From assembly GCA_017418975.1 (NCBI GenBank), contig JAFOMG010000012.1, positions 62,001 through 126,000 on the forward strand: a stretch of 64,000 nucleotides of DNA. The letters are read 5' to 3'. Every line of letters begins with the position of its first letter. Position 1 is the first letter of the stretch. The position numbers and the translations under genes are program-made. The stretch is from Sphingomonas sp. (GTDB lineage: Bacteria > Pseudomonadota > Alphaproteobacteria > Sphingomonadales > Sphingomonadaceae). This document shows positions 25,231 to 34,628 of the stretch, in pieces. The notes under the pieces are model-generated. The model saw only the letters and a list, made by a program, of their open reading frames with translations. It was not told the origin of the DNA and ran no database searches.

Positions 25231-28058
25231 CACAGCTTGGCTCCGCCCATCTTGTAGGTCAGCTGCATGTAGAAGCTGCGCCCCACCCCGTCGAACCACG
25301 AGATGTCGTAATAGGGATAGGCGCCATAGGTGCGATCCTTGATCGGGTTCTGATCGAACAGATTGTTGATCGTGCCCGACAGGCGGAAGCGCTCGGTGAT
25401 GTTGTACTGGGCCGACAGGTTGAAGAGGTAGCTCGCCTTGATGAAGGCCTTCTCGTCGTAATTGGGCAGCTTGCCCAGGCGCTGCCCGGTCAGCGTGGTC
25501 GAGAATTTGCCGAGGTCCCAGCTGAGGCTCGCCGTGCCCTTGTCGCGCGGGATGTCGTAGCCGCTGTCATAGGTCAGCTTGTCGATCACCGGATCGCCCG
25601 GATATTGGCGGATCGTGTGGTTGAGCACATAGGTGTAGCTCGCCGCGAGCGCGAAGGTGCCGATCCCGGCCGTGGGAATGCGCAGGTGCGCGGCGAAATC
25701 GATGCCGTCCGTCGTCTCCTGCGCCACGTTGATCGGATTGATGTAGACGCCCTGGAGCTGGCCATCGAGCGCGCCGCCGACATAGCGCTGCACCCGCGCC
25801 TTGGCGTCGAGGCAGGTCGGCGAATTGCCGTCGATCGCGCTGCCCGCCGCGGTCCGGCCGATGCGGCAATCGGCCTCGTCGCGCAGGACGCTGTCGATGT
25901 TCATGTCGAGCACCTGGTTCTTCATCGCGACCCGGAAATAATCGACCGACACGTCGAAGCGCCGCGACGGCTGCCACACCATGCCGGCATTGAGCGAAGT
26001 CGAGGTCTCCGGCCGCAGCCGCCGGTTGCCCGAGCGATGCGAGACGATGCCCTGATCGGCATAGCTGCAATCGGGGATGCCGACGCCCGGCTCCAGCGTG
26101 CGGCACAGATAATAGTCCGTGCCCGAGGGATGGGTGTTGCCCGGCCCGCGAAAGACATAGTTGAGATCGGGCGCGCGGAAGCCGGTGCCATAGGCGCCGC
26201 GGATCATGAGCGACTTGGTCGGCCGCACCACCGCGCCGAGATTGTAGGTGAACTTGCCGAAGCCGTTGCCGGCGAAGCTGTAATGGTCGTAGCGCGCCGC
26301 CGCATCGAGCTCGAGGAACGAGAAGGCCGGGATGCGCAGCTCGCCGCCAGCGCCCCAATGCTGGCGCGTCCCCTTCCCGTCCGAATCGATCAGGCCGACA
26401 TAATATTGAGTCAGCGCGAGCGGATCGGGCTTCAGGTCATAGCCCTGGTTCCCCACTTCGGCGCTGACGGCGAAGCCGACCGGGCCGCCGGGCAGGCGGA
26501 ACAGCTCGGTATTGTTCACCGTGGCGGCGACGTTGTTGACCCAGGATTTGGGCCGGTAGATCGAATCGGCGGTGATCGAGCGATACTCGGCCGGCGTCAG
26601 CGGCGTGTAGAGCCGCGTCGGATTGGCGTTGAACTGGGCATAGCCCGAATTGGGATCGACACCGACCTGCGGGCCGAGGAAGAAGGCGTTGGCCTTGGAG
26701 ATCACCACCTGGGGGAACGACACGCGCGAGCTATATTCGGCGTGGTTTAGGCTGAACTCATAGTTCCACGTGCCGCTGAAGCTGCCCTTGATGCCCGGCG
26801 TGACATTGTAGCTGAACGAGCGGTTGCGGGTCATGCCCACGTCGAACCCGCCCATCTCCTCGGGCGTGAACTGGCGCGTCCAGTTGTCGAGCTGGTCGCC
26901 GCTGTCGGTATCGCCGGGCGCCAGGTAATTGGGATTGTAGAAGGTGCCCTCCTCGTTCCCGTCCGGCGCGACATAGGACCAGGACAGCACGTCGCGGAAC
27001 AGCTTGAGGTGGGAATAGCTGGCCTGGAAATCGAGGAACAGCTCGGCACGATCGCTCAGCGTATAGCCCATGGTGCCGAAGCCGCTGGCCGATTGCCGCT
27101 TCGAGATCATCGTGCCGTAGGCGACCGACGCGTTGCTGCCGCAGAAATAGCCGTCGCCCGAAATGGTGTCGCGCCGCGGCCGCGCGGCATAATAGGTGGT
27201 GCCGCGGTTGAGCGACGACAGCCGGTCGCACGTCGCCTTGCCGGGGTTGATGTAATAGAGATATTCGTCGGCGCGCAGGAAGGTGCGGCGGGCCAGCGGC
27301 GCCCCGGTGGGATCGTCGGCGGTCGAATCCTGCAGCTTGCGCTGATATTGCCATAGCGGCCGCTGGTCGAGCAGCTCGAGGCCGACCACGCCGTGGAAGC
27401 CGCCCGTGTCCCAGCCGGTGGTGAGGCTCAGCCGCTGCGACGATCCCCCGCCATGCTCGGTCGCCCCGTAGCGATAATCGATGCGCGTGCCGTCGGGCTT
27501 GGACTTGAGCTGGAAGTTGACCACGCCCGAGATCGCGTCGGAACCATAGATCGCCGAGGCGCTGCCGCTGAGGATCTCGACGCGCTCGATCAGCCCGACC
27601 GGAATGTTCGAGATATCGGTGAAGTTGCCATTGCCTTTGAAAGGCAGCGGAAAATCGGCGATGCGGCGGCCATTGACCAGCACCAGCGTGTGGTTGGGAC
27701 CGAGCCCGCGCAGGTCGACCTGCTGCGCGCCGGGCGTGAAGTCCGCGCCCGAGAAGCTCTGCTGGCTCTGCGTCTCGCCGCCATTCTGGGTGATCGCGCG
27801 CAGCACGTCGGGCACGCTCTGATAGCCGCTGCGCAGGATGTCCTCGGCGGTGATCGTCGTCACCGGTGCCGGGCCCTCGCCCTGGATGCGCGGGATGCGC
27901 GAGCCGAGCACGGTGATCTGGCCCTCGCCCTCGCTCGCTTCCTGGCCCGTCGCCGGCACGGACTGCTCGCCCGACGCCGCCTGCGCCAGCGCCGCGACCG
28001 GGAGCGCGACCATGCTGGTCCCCGCCAGCGCCACCGCCACGAACTTCATGTATCGCAT
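25230..28058 (-). CDS. TonB-dependent outer-membrane receptor
   Basis: A 942-residue receptor without STN domain. Signal peptide ends near VAALAQA; then QITVLGSRIPRIQGEG, a plug (about 45-170, LRGLGPNHTLVLVNGRR, SASAIYGSDAISGVVNFQ) and a barrel to SFYMQLTYKMGG. The start at 28058 is chosen because AGGGGGT lies seven bases upstream; a second ATG three codons in is possible. It is followed by the M20 peptidase with overlapping codons and is divergent from the S51 peptidase. Receptors of this LRGLG.NHTLVL type are common in sphingomonads beside peptidases, which fits peptide import. Confidence 0.9.
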   Translation of the reverse strand: MRYMKFVAVALAGTSMVALPVAALAQAASGEQSVPATGQEASEGEGQITVLGSRIPRIQGEGPAPVTTITAEDILRSGYQSVPDVLRAITQNGGETQSQQSFSGADFTPGAQQVDLRGLGPNHTLVLVNGRRIADFPLPFKGNGNFTDISNIPVGLIERVEILSGSASAIYGSDAISGVVNFQLKSKPDGTRIDYRYGATEHGGGSSQRLSLTTGWDTGGFHGVVGLELLDQRPLWQYQRKLQDSTADDPTGAPLARRTFLRADEYLYYINPGKATCDRLSSLNRGTTYYAARPRRDTISGDGYFCGSNASVAYGTMISKRQSASGFGTMGYTLSDRAELFLDFQASYSHLKLFRDVLSWSYVAPDGNEEGTFYNPNYLAPGDTDSGDQLDNWTRQFTPEEMGGFDVGMTRNRSFSYNVTPGIKGSFSGTWNYEFSLNHAEYSSRVSFPQVVISKANAFFLGPQVGVDPNSGYAQFNANPTRLYTPLTPAEYRSITADSIYRPKSWVNNVAATVNNTELFRLPGGPVGFAVSAEVGNQGYDLKPDPLALTQYYVGLIDSDGKGTRQHWGAGGELRIPAFSFLELDAAARYDHYSFAGNGFGKFTYNLGAVVRPTKSLMIRGAYGTGFRAPDLNYVFRGPGNTHPSGTDYYLCRTLEPGVGIPDCSYADQGIVSHRSGNRRLRPETSTSLNAGMVWQPSRRFDVSVDYFRVAMKNQVLDMNIDSVLRDEADCRIGRTAAGSAIDGNSPTCLDAKARVQRYVGGALDGQLQGVYINPINVAQETTDGIDFAAHLRIPTAGIGTFALAASYTYVLNHTIRQYPGDPVIDKLTYDSGYDIPRDKGTASLSWDLGKFSTTLTGQRLGKLPNYDEKAFIKASYLFNLSAQYNITERFRLSGTINNLFDQNPIKDRTYGAYPYYDISWFDGVGRSFYMQLTYKMGGAKL

Positions 28059-28170
28059 ATATCGACCCCCTGATGCGTTTGTGACATATTGATAACGAGA
28101 GCGATCAAAATGAAACAATAAAAATGCAGTTTGGCTATGCCATACGAACGAATTGCAAAGGACTATGGCC

Positions 28171-29187
28171 GTGAAGACACTATTGCGCCTTGCCCTGGTG
28201 CGCCTTGCCCTGGCCGTGCTGGCCGTGCTGCCCCTGCTCGCGCCGGCGGCGGCATCGGCCCGGCCGGGGGAAAGCTACAGCTATTACGCAATCGGCAATC
28301 TTGCCGCCGCGCGGAGCGGCCCGACCGCCCCGGCGCTGATGCTCGTCGGCGGCGGGGACTGGGATTATGGCGCCTTTCGCTGGTTCGCCGAACGGGCCGG
28401 GCACGGCCATATCGTCGTGCTGCGCGCCTCGGGCGAGGGCCAGGCGGGTGAGGAAATCTACAGCCAGGTCGGCGGCGTGGCCTCGGTCCAGACCATCGTC
28501 TTCCACAGCCGGGCGGCGGCGACCGACGCGCGCGTGCTCGACATACTGGCCCGTGCCGACGGGATCTTCATCGCGGGCGGCGACCAGGCCAATTACGTCC
28601 GCTACTGGAAGGACACGCCGGTCGCCCGCGCGCTCGACGCGCATGTCCGCCAGGGGCGGCCGATCGGGGGCACCAGCGCGGGGCTCGCGATCCTGGGCGG
28701 CACCGCCTATGGCGCGATGGACGGCGGCAGCATCGACAGCCCCGCCGCGCTCGCCGATCCCGGCGGGCCGGCGGTGACGCTGGTCACCGGCTTCCTCCAC
28801 ATGCCGCGCCTCGCCCATATCGTCACCGACACGCATTTCGCCAAGCGCGACCGGCTCGGCCGGCTCGTGGCGTTCGTCGCCAAGGCGCGGCTGCGCGATC
28901 CGCGGGCGATCGGGCTCGGCGTGGACGAAGGCGCGGCGCTCTGCGTCGAGGCGGACGGCAGCGCGAAGCTCCACGCCCCGCCGGGCGGCCATGCCTGGCT
29001 GGTCCAGCCGCGCGGCACGGCGCGCCTGCGCCCGGGCAGGCCGCTGGACTGGGAAGGCGTGCGGATCACCGGCATCGCGCCCGATGGCGGGATCGACCTG
29101 GGCACGCTCCGCGTCACCCGCCCTGCCTTTGGCGGCGTCGCGCGCGTCGCCGGCGGCAGGCTGATCGGGGCACCGGGGCCGAAATGA
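28171..29187 (+). CDS. Exported peptidase S51 family protein, cyanophycinase-like
   Basis: A protein of about 338 residues with a signal peptide (cleavage near AAASA). The S51 fold is recognised by LMLVGGGDWD near the start, IFIAGGDQANYVRYW in the middle and the nucleophile elbow GGTSAGLAI, with Ser169 the catalytic residue. Cyanophycinases and dipeptidase E cleave Asp-containing (including beta-linked) peptides. The start is uncertain: an ATG at 28165 lies only two bases after AAAGGA, so the GTG at 28171 with an eight-base spacing is preferred. Its stop overlaps the regulator ATG. It diverges from the receptor/M20 unit, so one peptide-use locus is likely. Confidence 0.82.
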   Translation: MKTLLRLALVRLALAVLAVLPLLAPAAASARPGESYSYYAIGNLAAARSGPTAPALMLVGGGDWDYGAFRWFAERAGHGHIVVLRASGEGQAGEEIYSQVGGVASVQTIVFHSRAAATDARVLDILARADGIFIAGGDQANYVRYWKDTPVARALDAHVRQGRPIGGTSAGLAILGGTAYGAMDGGSIDSPAALADPGGPAVTLVTGFLHMPRLAHIVTDTHFAKRDRLGRLVAFVAKARLRDPRAIGLGVDEGAALCVEADGSAKLHAPPGGHAWLVQPRGTARLRPGRPLDWEGVRITGIAPDGGIDLGTLRVTRPAFGGVARVAGGRLIGAPGPK

Positions 29188-29621
29188 CGCTGCGCTCCGA
29201 AGAGATCGATCCCCAGATCCTCGCGCTGCTGCGCGAGGATGCCCGGCGCAACGTCTCCGAACTGGCCGCGGTGCTGGGGGTTTCCCGCACCGCGATCTAC
29301 AGCAGCATCGAGCGGCTCGAACGGCAGGGCACGATCGTCGGATACACGGTGCGCCTGGGCGAGGACTATGACCGCAGCCTCATCCGCGCCCATGTGATGG
29401 TCAAGCTCTACCCCAAGGCCACCCAGGCGACGATCGACCAGCTGATGACGATGCCGGCGGTGGCGGGGCTCTATGCGATCTCCGGCGAGTATGACCTGAT
29501 CGCCGTGGTCGAGGCGCCACACGTCAACCGCCTGAACGACCTGCTCGACGCCATCGGCGCGATGGAGGGCGTGGAGCGCACCACGTCCTCGGTCATTTTG
29601 GCGACCAAGCTCCAGCGCTGA
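29184..29621 (+). CDS. Lrp/AsnC-family transcriptional regulator
   Basis: A 145-residue Lrp/AsnC regulator. Helix-turn-helix at about 20-45 (NVSELAAVLGVSRTAIYSSIERLE) and the RAM/AsnC effector domain at about 65-140 (GLYAISGEYDLIAVVEA). Such proteins bind amino acids, which fits control of the adjacent peptidases and receptor. It is coupled to the S51 gene by an ATGA overlap. Its probable target is the 28059-28170 divergent promoter. Confidence 0.88.
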   Translation: MTLRSEEIDPQILALLREDARRNVSELAAVLGVSRTAIYSSIERLERQGTIVGYTVRLGEDYDRSLIRAHVMVKLYPKATQATIDQLMTMPAVAGLYAISGEYDLIAVVEAPHVNRLNDLLDAIGAMEGVERTTSSVILATKLQR

Positions 29622-29628
29622 CGGCCGC

Positions 29629-30540
29629 TCAGCGCTCGCGCGATTCCACCGCGACCGCGCCCGGATTGGCGATGAGGTCGCGGATCGCAGCCGTATCCCC
29701 CTGGTTGACCATGCCGTAGACGCGCACCGACGCGGCACGCGGATCGGTCAGCACCAGGCGGTCCTTCGCATAGCGATTCACTTCCTCGATGACCTCGCTC
29801 AGCGGCTCGCCCCGGAAGACCAGCCGCCCGCGTGTCCAGGCGACGGCGCTGTCGGCGTCGATATCCGCCGCCTGCCGGATGAAGCCCGTGTCGCCGCCCG
29901 TGCCCTTGGCGATGCCGAACGACAGGCGCTCGCCCTTGTGCGCCAGCTTCTCGATGGGTTCCGCGGTGCCCGGCCGCCCGGGCTCGGACAGGGCGACGCG
30001 CACCACCCCCTCGACCACGGTCACCTTCGCTTCGCGCTTGCCCACGCTCACGTCGAACATCGTGCCGACGGCCACGACCTCGCCGTGCCGGGTCTCGACG
30101 ACGAAGGGCCGGCGCTTGTCATGCGCGACCTTGAACAGCGCCTCGCCGGCCACCAGCCGCAGCCGGCGCTCGCGCGGCGCATAGGCGACGTCGACTCGGC
30201 TGTCCGCCGCCAGGGTCACCACCGATCCGTCGCTGAACGCGATCCGGCGGCGCTCGGCATGGCCGGTCGCGACGCTCTGCACCGTCTCGCGCGCGGGCCG
30301 GGGCTGCGACAGCCACAGGGTGCCGCCGACCACCGCCAGCGCGGCGATCCCCGCCGCCACCCGGCCCAGCCAGGCGGGGCGCTGCCGCACCGGCGCCGCG
30401 CCCGGGCGCTCGAACTCGCCCAGCCAGTTCCAGAAGGCCGCGGCCTCCGCCCGGTCCGCCGGATGGAGATCGCCGTCCCGCCCGTCCAGGAAAGCCTCGA
30501 ACACCGCGGGCGCGCGCTTGCCGAGATTGCGTTCGCTCAT
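29629..30540 (-). CDS. FecR-family anti-sigma regulator (second system)
   Basis: A 303-residue FecR protein. A short DUF4880-like cytoplasmic part (about 1-55, VFEAFLDGRDGDLHPADR, FWNWLGEFERP) precedes one membrane helix (about 72-90, VAAGIAALAVVGGTLWL). The periplasmic FecR domain follows (about 105-205, RRIAFSDGSVVTLA, VVAVGTMFDVSV), then a DUF4974-like end (about 245-303, LSEVIEEVNRYAKDRLV). The ATG at 30540 overlaps the sigma stop as ATGA. It is convergent with the AsnC gene, seven bases apart. It should relay the signal of the receptor at 31251. Confidence 0.88.
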   Translation of the reverse strand: MSERNLGKRAPAVFEAFLDGRDGDLHPADRAEAAAFWNWLGEFERPGAAPVRQRPAWLGRVAAGIAALAVVGGTLWLSQPRPARETVQSVATGHAERRRIAFSDGSVVTLAADSRVDVAYAPRERRLRLVAGEALFKVAHDKRRPFVVETRHGEVVAVGTMFDVSVGKREAKVTVVEGVVRVALSEPGRPGTAEPIEKLAHKGERLSFGIAKGTGGDTGFIRQAADIDADSAVAWTRGRLVFRGEPLSEVIEEVNRYAKDRLVLTDPRAASVRVYGMVNQGDTAAIRDLIANPGAVAVESRER

Positions 30541-31040
30541 GCCCCGCGCTCCATCAGATGCGCGAGCCGGTCGTAGAGATGCGCGACCGCGTGATTGAGG
30601 TGCTTCTGCACCATGCGCGGGGAGATGCCGAGCTCGCGGGCGATCTCGCCGGTGCCGCGCTCGTCGAAGCGGCGCATCACGAACACTTCGCGGCATCGGG
30701 GCGACAGCTCGTCCAGCGCGGCTTCGAGCGCGGTCTGGAGATCGGCGACGCGGCGCCGGTCCTCCTGCGCGGGCCGTACCGGCGGGTGGATCTCGGGGCC
30801 GAGCGGCACGACCGGCAGCACCCGGCGATGGCGATCGGCGATCAGATTGGCGGCGATGCGGAAGAGATAGGCCTGGGGCTCATCGACGGTCCGCTCGCGC
30901 GCGCTCGCGACGAGCCGCGCACAGGCTTCCTGCACCAGGTCCTCGACTTCGGACGCATCGTCGATCCGGCGGGCGACGAACGCGCGCAGCGCCGCGCGAT
31001 AGGCGTCGAACGCGCCGTCGTCCGCCTCCGCCGCCTGCAT
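30537..31040 (-). CDS. ECF RNA polymerase sigma factor, FecI-like (second system)
   Basis: An ECF sigma factor of 167 residues from the ATG at 31040. Region 2 carries ASEVEDLVQEACARLV and QAYLFRIAANLIADRHRR; region 4 carries LSPRCREVFVMRRFDERGTGE and the recognition helix SPRMVQKHLNHAV. Longer in-frame starts exist up to 31202, but their N-terminal stretch is unlike a sigma factor and overlaps the divergent promoter. It is coupled to FecR and diverges from the STN receptor, the reverse of the layout at 15483 where all three genes run in one direction. Confidence 0.87.
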   Translation of the reverse strand: MQAAEADDGAFDAYRAALRAFVARRIDDASEVEDLVQEACARLVASARERTVDEPQAYLFRIAANLIADRHRRVLPVVPLGPEIHPPVRPAQEDRRRVADLQTALEAALDELSPRCREVFVMRRFDERGTGEIARELGISPRMVQKHLNHAVAHLYDRLAHLMERGA

Positions 31041-31250
31041 TTCTGGTCGTCCGGCGGCCAAGCCCGCATCTCCCTGTCGCGCACCAGCGCATATTCCTCC
31101 TGCCATGACGCGCGGTTGCGGCAAAGGCGAACCTTGCAAGGACGCAACACCCGAAAAAAATTTGGTCCACTTTGGTTCGCGTGTGGGGAGCCCCAGCGTC
31201 ATAAACCATGATTGCCGCGTCCAGGCATCGATTCAGGGGGGTCGATAACC
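31041..31250. promoter_or_regulatory. Divergent promoter region, sigma factor / STN receptor
   Basis: A 210-bp gap serving both the leftward sigma/FecR unit and the rightward receptor operon. It holds the 10-bp palindrome CCTTGCAAGG (31132-31141), an A run (31154-31160), and widely spaced inverted arms GCGAACC (31127-31133) and GGTTCGC (31174-31180). AGGGGGGT before 31251 is the receptor ribosome-binding site. I cannot assign -35/-10 elements with confidence. Confidence 0.35.
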
Positions 31251-34200
31251 ATGAACACACGCCAACTGCTTCTCGCTACCGTTGCCGCCTTCGTCGCCGT
31301 TCCCGCCGCCGCCCAGGCACGCGAGGCCGTGCGCCACGAAATCCATTTCTCGGGCGGAACCCTCGACAGCGCGCTGATGCAGGTCGCCCAGCAGACCGGC
31401 GTCCAGCTGGTCTTCACCGATCCGGCGATCGCCCGGATCAAGGCGCCCCGGCTCGAGGGGCGCTACACTATCCGCGACGCGCTCGAGCTGCTGCTCGCCA
31501 ACAGCCGCTACACCTATCGCTTCACCGGCCCGAACAGCGTGCGCGTGATGCCGCGCGGCGAGGCCCAGCCGACGACCCGCCCGGTCGCGCTCTACCAGGA
31601 CAGCCCCGCTCCCGCGCCGACCGGCGACCAGCAGGCCGCGGCCGAGACCGCCAGCGTCGAGCAGGCCGTGAACGGCGACGAGGCGCCGCCGCCCGAGATC
31701 GTCGTGGTCGGCTCGCAGATCCGCGGCAGCAAGGTGACCGCCGCGCTGCCCGTCACCGTGGTCGACGAGGCCCAGATCGGCGCCACCGGCGCGACGTCGG
31801 GCGACGAGCTGTTCCGCTCGATCCCGCAGCTCGGCGATGTGAGCTTCAACAGCTCCTATCTGCCGAACAGCTCCAACTCGGCGCGCGGCGATGTCGGCTC
31901 GATCAACCTGCGCAACCTCGGCGTCGGCAACACGCTGGTGCTGCTCAACGGCCGCCGCGTGGTCAATCACCCGACCAGCCGCGCCGACGACAATCTGGTG
32001 CCGGTGCTGACGGTCAACACCAACGCCATCCCCGTCTTCGGGCTGGAGCGCATGGAAGTGCTGCGCGACGGCGCCGCCGCGATCTATGGCTCCGACGCGG
32101 TGGCCGGCGTGGTCAACACCGTGCTCAAGACCGATTATCAGGGCGTGGAGCTGGAGGGCCAGGTCGGCTGGGGCGAAGGTTCGCACCTGTTCGAGACCAA
32201 CACCCATCTGCTCGCCGGCCGCAACCTCGGCGATCGCGGCAACATCACGCTGTTCGCCAGCTATGACAAGCGCGACGGCGTGCTCGCGAGCGACTTCGAC
32301 TATACCCGCTCGAACGACAACCGCCCGCTCTTCGTCGGCACTCGCTTCGAAGGGGCGACCTCGCTCGACGGCCGCTCGACGATCACGCCCTGGGGCTCGT
32401 TCCAGACGGTGGGCAATGTGGTGGTCCGCCAGGGCACGACCGCGCTGACCAACACCTCGGGCCAGTTCCACATCCAGCCGACCAGCTTCACCGGCTGCCC
32501 GGCCGGCGGCGCCGGCATCATCGGCGGCACCAACTGCGTCGCCACCGGCACCAGCTCGACGGCGGGCATCCGCGAGCTGCGCTTCGACGCGCCGCTCGCC
32601 TTCAACACCAACGTCACGCCCAATATCCGCCGCATCAACCTGTTCCTGAACGGCCATTACGAGCTGGGCGGCGGCGTGGAGCTGTTCGGCGAGGCCGGCT
32701 ATTACAACGGCCAGAGCAACAGCATCCAGGCATCGACCGGCACTCTGTCCTCGGGCCCGCTGACGATCGCCGCCAATGCCTATTACAACCCGTTCGGCCC
32801 GGTCGGCAGCCCGAACCGCCTGCCCGGCATCAACGCCGCCGCGACCGGCCAGGCGATCACGCTGTCGAGCTACAATTTCGCCGATGTCGGCCCCAATCAT
32901 GTCAACGTGCTCAACACCCAGTATCGCCTGCTCGGCGGCCTGCGGTTCAAGGCGCTCGGCTTGGAATGGGAAAGCGCCGCGCTCTATTCGGAAGCGCGGG
33001 TGCGCGACACCTCCGACGGCATCAGCCAGACTTTGCTCCAGCGCCAGATCAACCTGACCACGCCGGACGCCTATAACCCGTTCAACGGCAGCGGCCTTAC
33101 CCCGCCGAGCGGCGCCGACAACACGCCGAGCAGCCTCGCCGCGATCAACGCGATCCGGATCAAGACCACGCGCGTCAGCACGTCGACGCTGGCGATGTGG
33201 GACATCAAGGGCTCGACGACCGACCTGATCCGCCTGCCCGGCGGCAATGTCGGCCTCGCGATCGGTGGCGAGGTGCGCCGCGAGACCCAGCGCGACGATC
33301 GCGATCCGCGCGTCGACGGGACGATCCAGTTCACCGATTCGATCACCGGCGCGGTCAACGGATCCGACCTGGTCGGCACCAGCCCCTCGCCCGATACCAG
33401 CGGCCGCCGCACCGTCGCCGCGGCCTATCTCGAGCTGGCGGTGCCGGTGGTCTCGCCGGACATGCACATTCCGCTGGTCCGCAACATCGAGCTCCAGCTC
33501 GCCGGCCGCTTCGAACATTATTCGGACGTCGGCTCGGTCGCCAAGCCGAAGATCGCCGCCGCCTGGGACATCGTGCGCGGCCTGCGCCTGCGCGGCTCCT
33601 ATGCCGAGGGCTTCAAGGCACCGAACCTCGAGCAGATCAACGCGACGATGGTCACCCGCTCGAACACCCGCACCGACTGGGTCCGCTGCGAGGCGCAGCT
33701 GCGCACCGCCGCGATCTCCAGCTTCGCCAATTGCTCGCAGGGCTTCGCCACCACCGCGCGGCGCTCGGGCAATCCCGACCTGAAGCCGGAACAGTCCAAG
33801 ACCTGGACCGTCGGCATGGTGCTCGAGCCGCACTTCCTCGATGCCACGGTCGGCCGGATGACCTTCACCGCCGATTACTGGCATGTGAGCCAGAAGGGCA
33901 TTGTCGGCCTGTTCGGCGAGGGCAACGCGCTGATCAACGACTATCTGCTGCGCGTGCAGGGATCGAGCGACCCCAATGTCATCCGCGCCGCGCCGACGGC
34001 GGAGGACACCGCGCTGTTCGCCGGCTCGGGCCTGGCGCCGGTCGGCCGCGTGCTCTATGTCAACGACAAGTACGTCAACCTGCTGCCGCAGGAAGCCGCG
34101 GGCATCGATCTCGGCTTCAACTGGCGCCTGCCCGATTTCGGCGCGGGCCGGATCAGCCTGAACGCGAACGCCGCCTATCTCGACAAGTTCTTCCTCGAGC

Positions 34201-34628
34201 CTTCGCCGCCGATCCAGAACCTGATCGCCGCGCGCGCCGCGGGAACGATCAACGCGGGCACCAACATCGCCGATGCGGGCGACCTCGTCCGCCAGAACGG
34301 CAAGCCGCGCTGGAAGGTCACCGGCTCGATCACCTGGGAGAAGGGGCCGTTCCAGATCGGCGGCTTCACCCAATATACCAGCGACGTCCTCGATACGAAC
34401 CTGCTCGATTCGGCCGGTGCCGCCTGGCTGATCGAGGACCGGATGACCTTCAACCTCTATGGCCAGGTCACGGTCGGCAAGCGCGACAATGGCGGCCGCT
34501 ACCGTCTGCGCATCGGCGTGCGCAACCTCACCAACGAGTCGCCGCCGCTCAGCTCGAACGGCTTCCTGGGCTCGCTCTACACCCCCTATGGCCGCTACTG
34601 GTACGCCAACATGCGGGCGAGCTTCTGA
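31251..34628 (+). CDS. TonB-dependent receptor with STN signalling domain (second system)
   Basis: A 1125-residue receptor. Signal peptide to AAAQA (about 23); STN domain (about 27-100, HFSGGTLDSALMQVAQQTG); linker; EIVVVGSQIRGSKV; plug (about 155-290, LRNLGVGNTLVLLNGRRV, RDGAAAIYGSDAVAGVVN); barrel to YGRYWYANMRASF. The STN domain and the neighbouring sigma/FecR genes make it both transporter and sensor. It ends in a TGATG overlap with gamma-glutamyltransferase and is followed by an M20 amidohydrolase, so the imported ligand is likely a gamma-glutamyl or N-acyl-glutamate compound. That substrate is inferred from the operon only. Confidence 0.92.
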   Translation: MNTRQLLLATVAAFVAVPAAAQAREAVRHEIHFSGGTLDSALMQVAQQTGVQLVFTDPAIARIKAPRLEGRYTIRDALELLLANSRYTYRFTGPNSVRVMPRGEAQPTTRPVALYQDSPAPAPTGDQQAAAETASVEQAVNGDEAPPPEIVVVGSQIRGSKVTAALPVTVVDEAQIGATGATSGDELFRSIPQLGDVSFNSSYLPNSSNSARGDVGSINLRNLGVGNTLVLLNGRRVVNHPTSRADDNLVPVLTVNTNAIPVFGLERMEVLRDGAAAIYGSDAVAGVVNTVLKTDYQGVELEGQVGWGEGSHLFETNTHLLAGRNLGDRGNITLFASYDKRDGVLASDFDYTRSNDNRPLFVGTRFEGATSLDGRSTITPWGSFQTVGNVVVRQGTTALTNTSGQFHIQPTSFTGCPAGGAGIIGGTNCVATGTSSTAGIRELRFDAPLAFNTNVTPNIRRINLFLNGHYELGGGVELFGEAGYYNGQSNSIQASTGTLSSGPLTIAANAYYNPFGPVGSPNRLPGINAAATGQAITLSSYNFADVGPNHVNVLNTQYRLLGGLRFKALGLEWESAALYSEARVRDTSDGISQTLLQRQINLTTPDAYNPFNGSGLTPPSGADNTPSSLAAINAIRIKTTRVSTSTLAMWDIKGSTTDLIRLPGGNVGLAIGGEVRRETQRDDRDPRVDGTIQFTDSITGAVNGSDLVGTSPSPDTSGRRTVAAAYLELAVPVVSPDMHIPLVRNIELQLAGRFEHYSDVGSVAKPKIAAAWDIVRGLRLRGSYAEGFKAPNLEQINATMVTRSNTRTDWVRCEAQLRTAAISSFANCSQGFATTARRSGNPDLKPEQSKTWTVGMVLEPHFLDATVGRMTFTADYWHVSQKGIVGLFGEGNALINDYLLRVQGSSDPNVIRAAPTAEDTALFAGSGLAPVGRVLYVNDKYVNLLPQEAAGIDLGFNWRLPDFGAGRISLNANAAYLDKFFLEPSPPIQNLIAARAAGTINAGTNIADAGDLVRQNGKPRWKVTGSITWEKGPFQIGGFTQYTSDVLDTNLLDSAGAAWLIEDRMTFNLYGQVTVGKRDNGGRYRLRIGVRNLTNESPPLSSNGFLGSLYTPYGRYWYANMRASF

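Noticed and set aside
33197..34627. Upstream extension of the gamma-glutamyltransferase frame by about 477 codons
   Set aside because: It overlaps the receptor gene in another frame; the signal peptide at 34628 and the TGATG overlap mark the true start.
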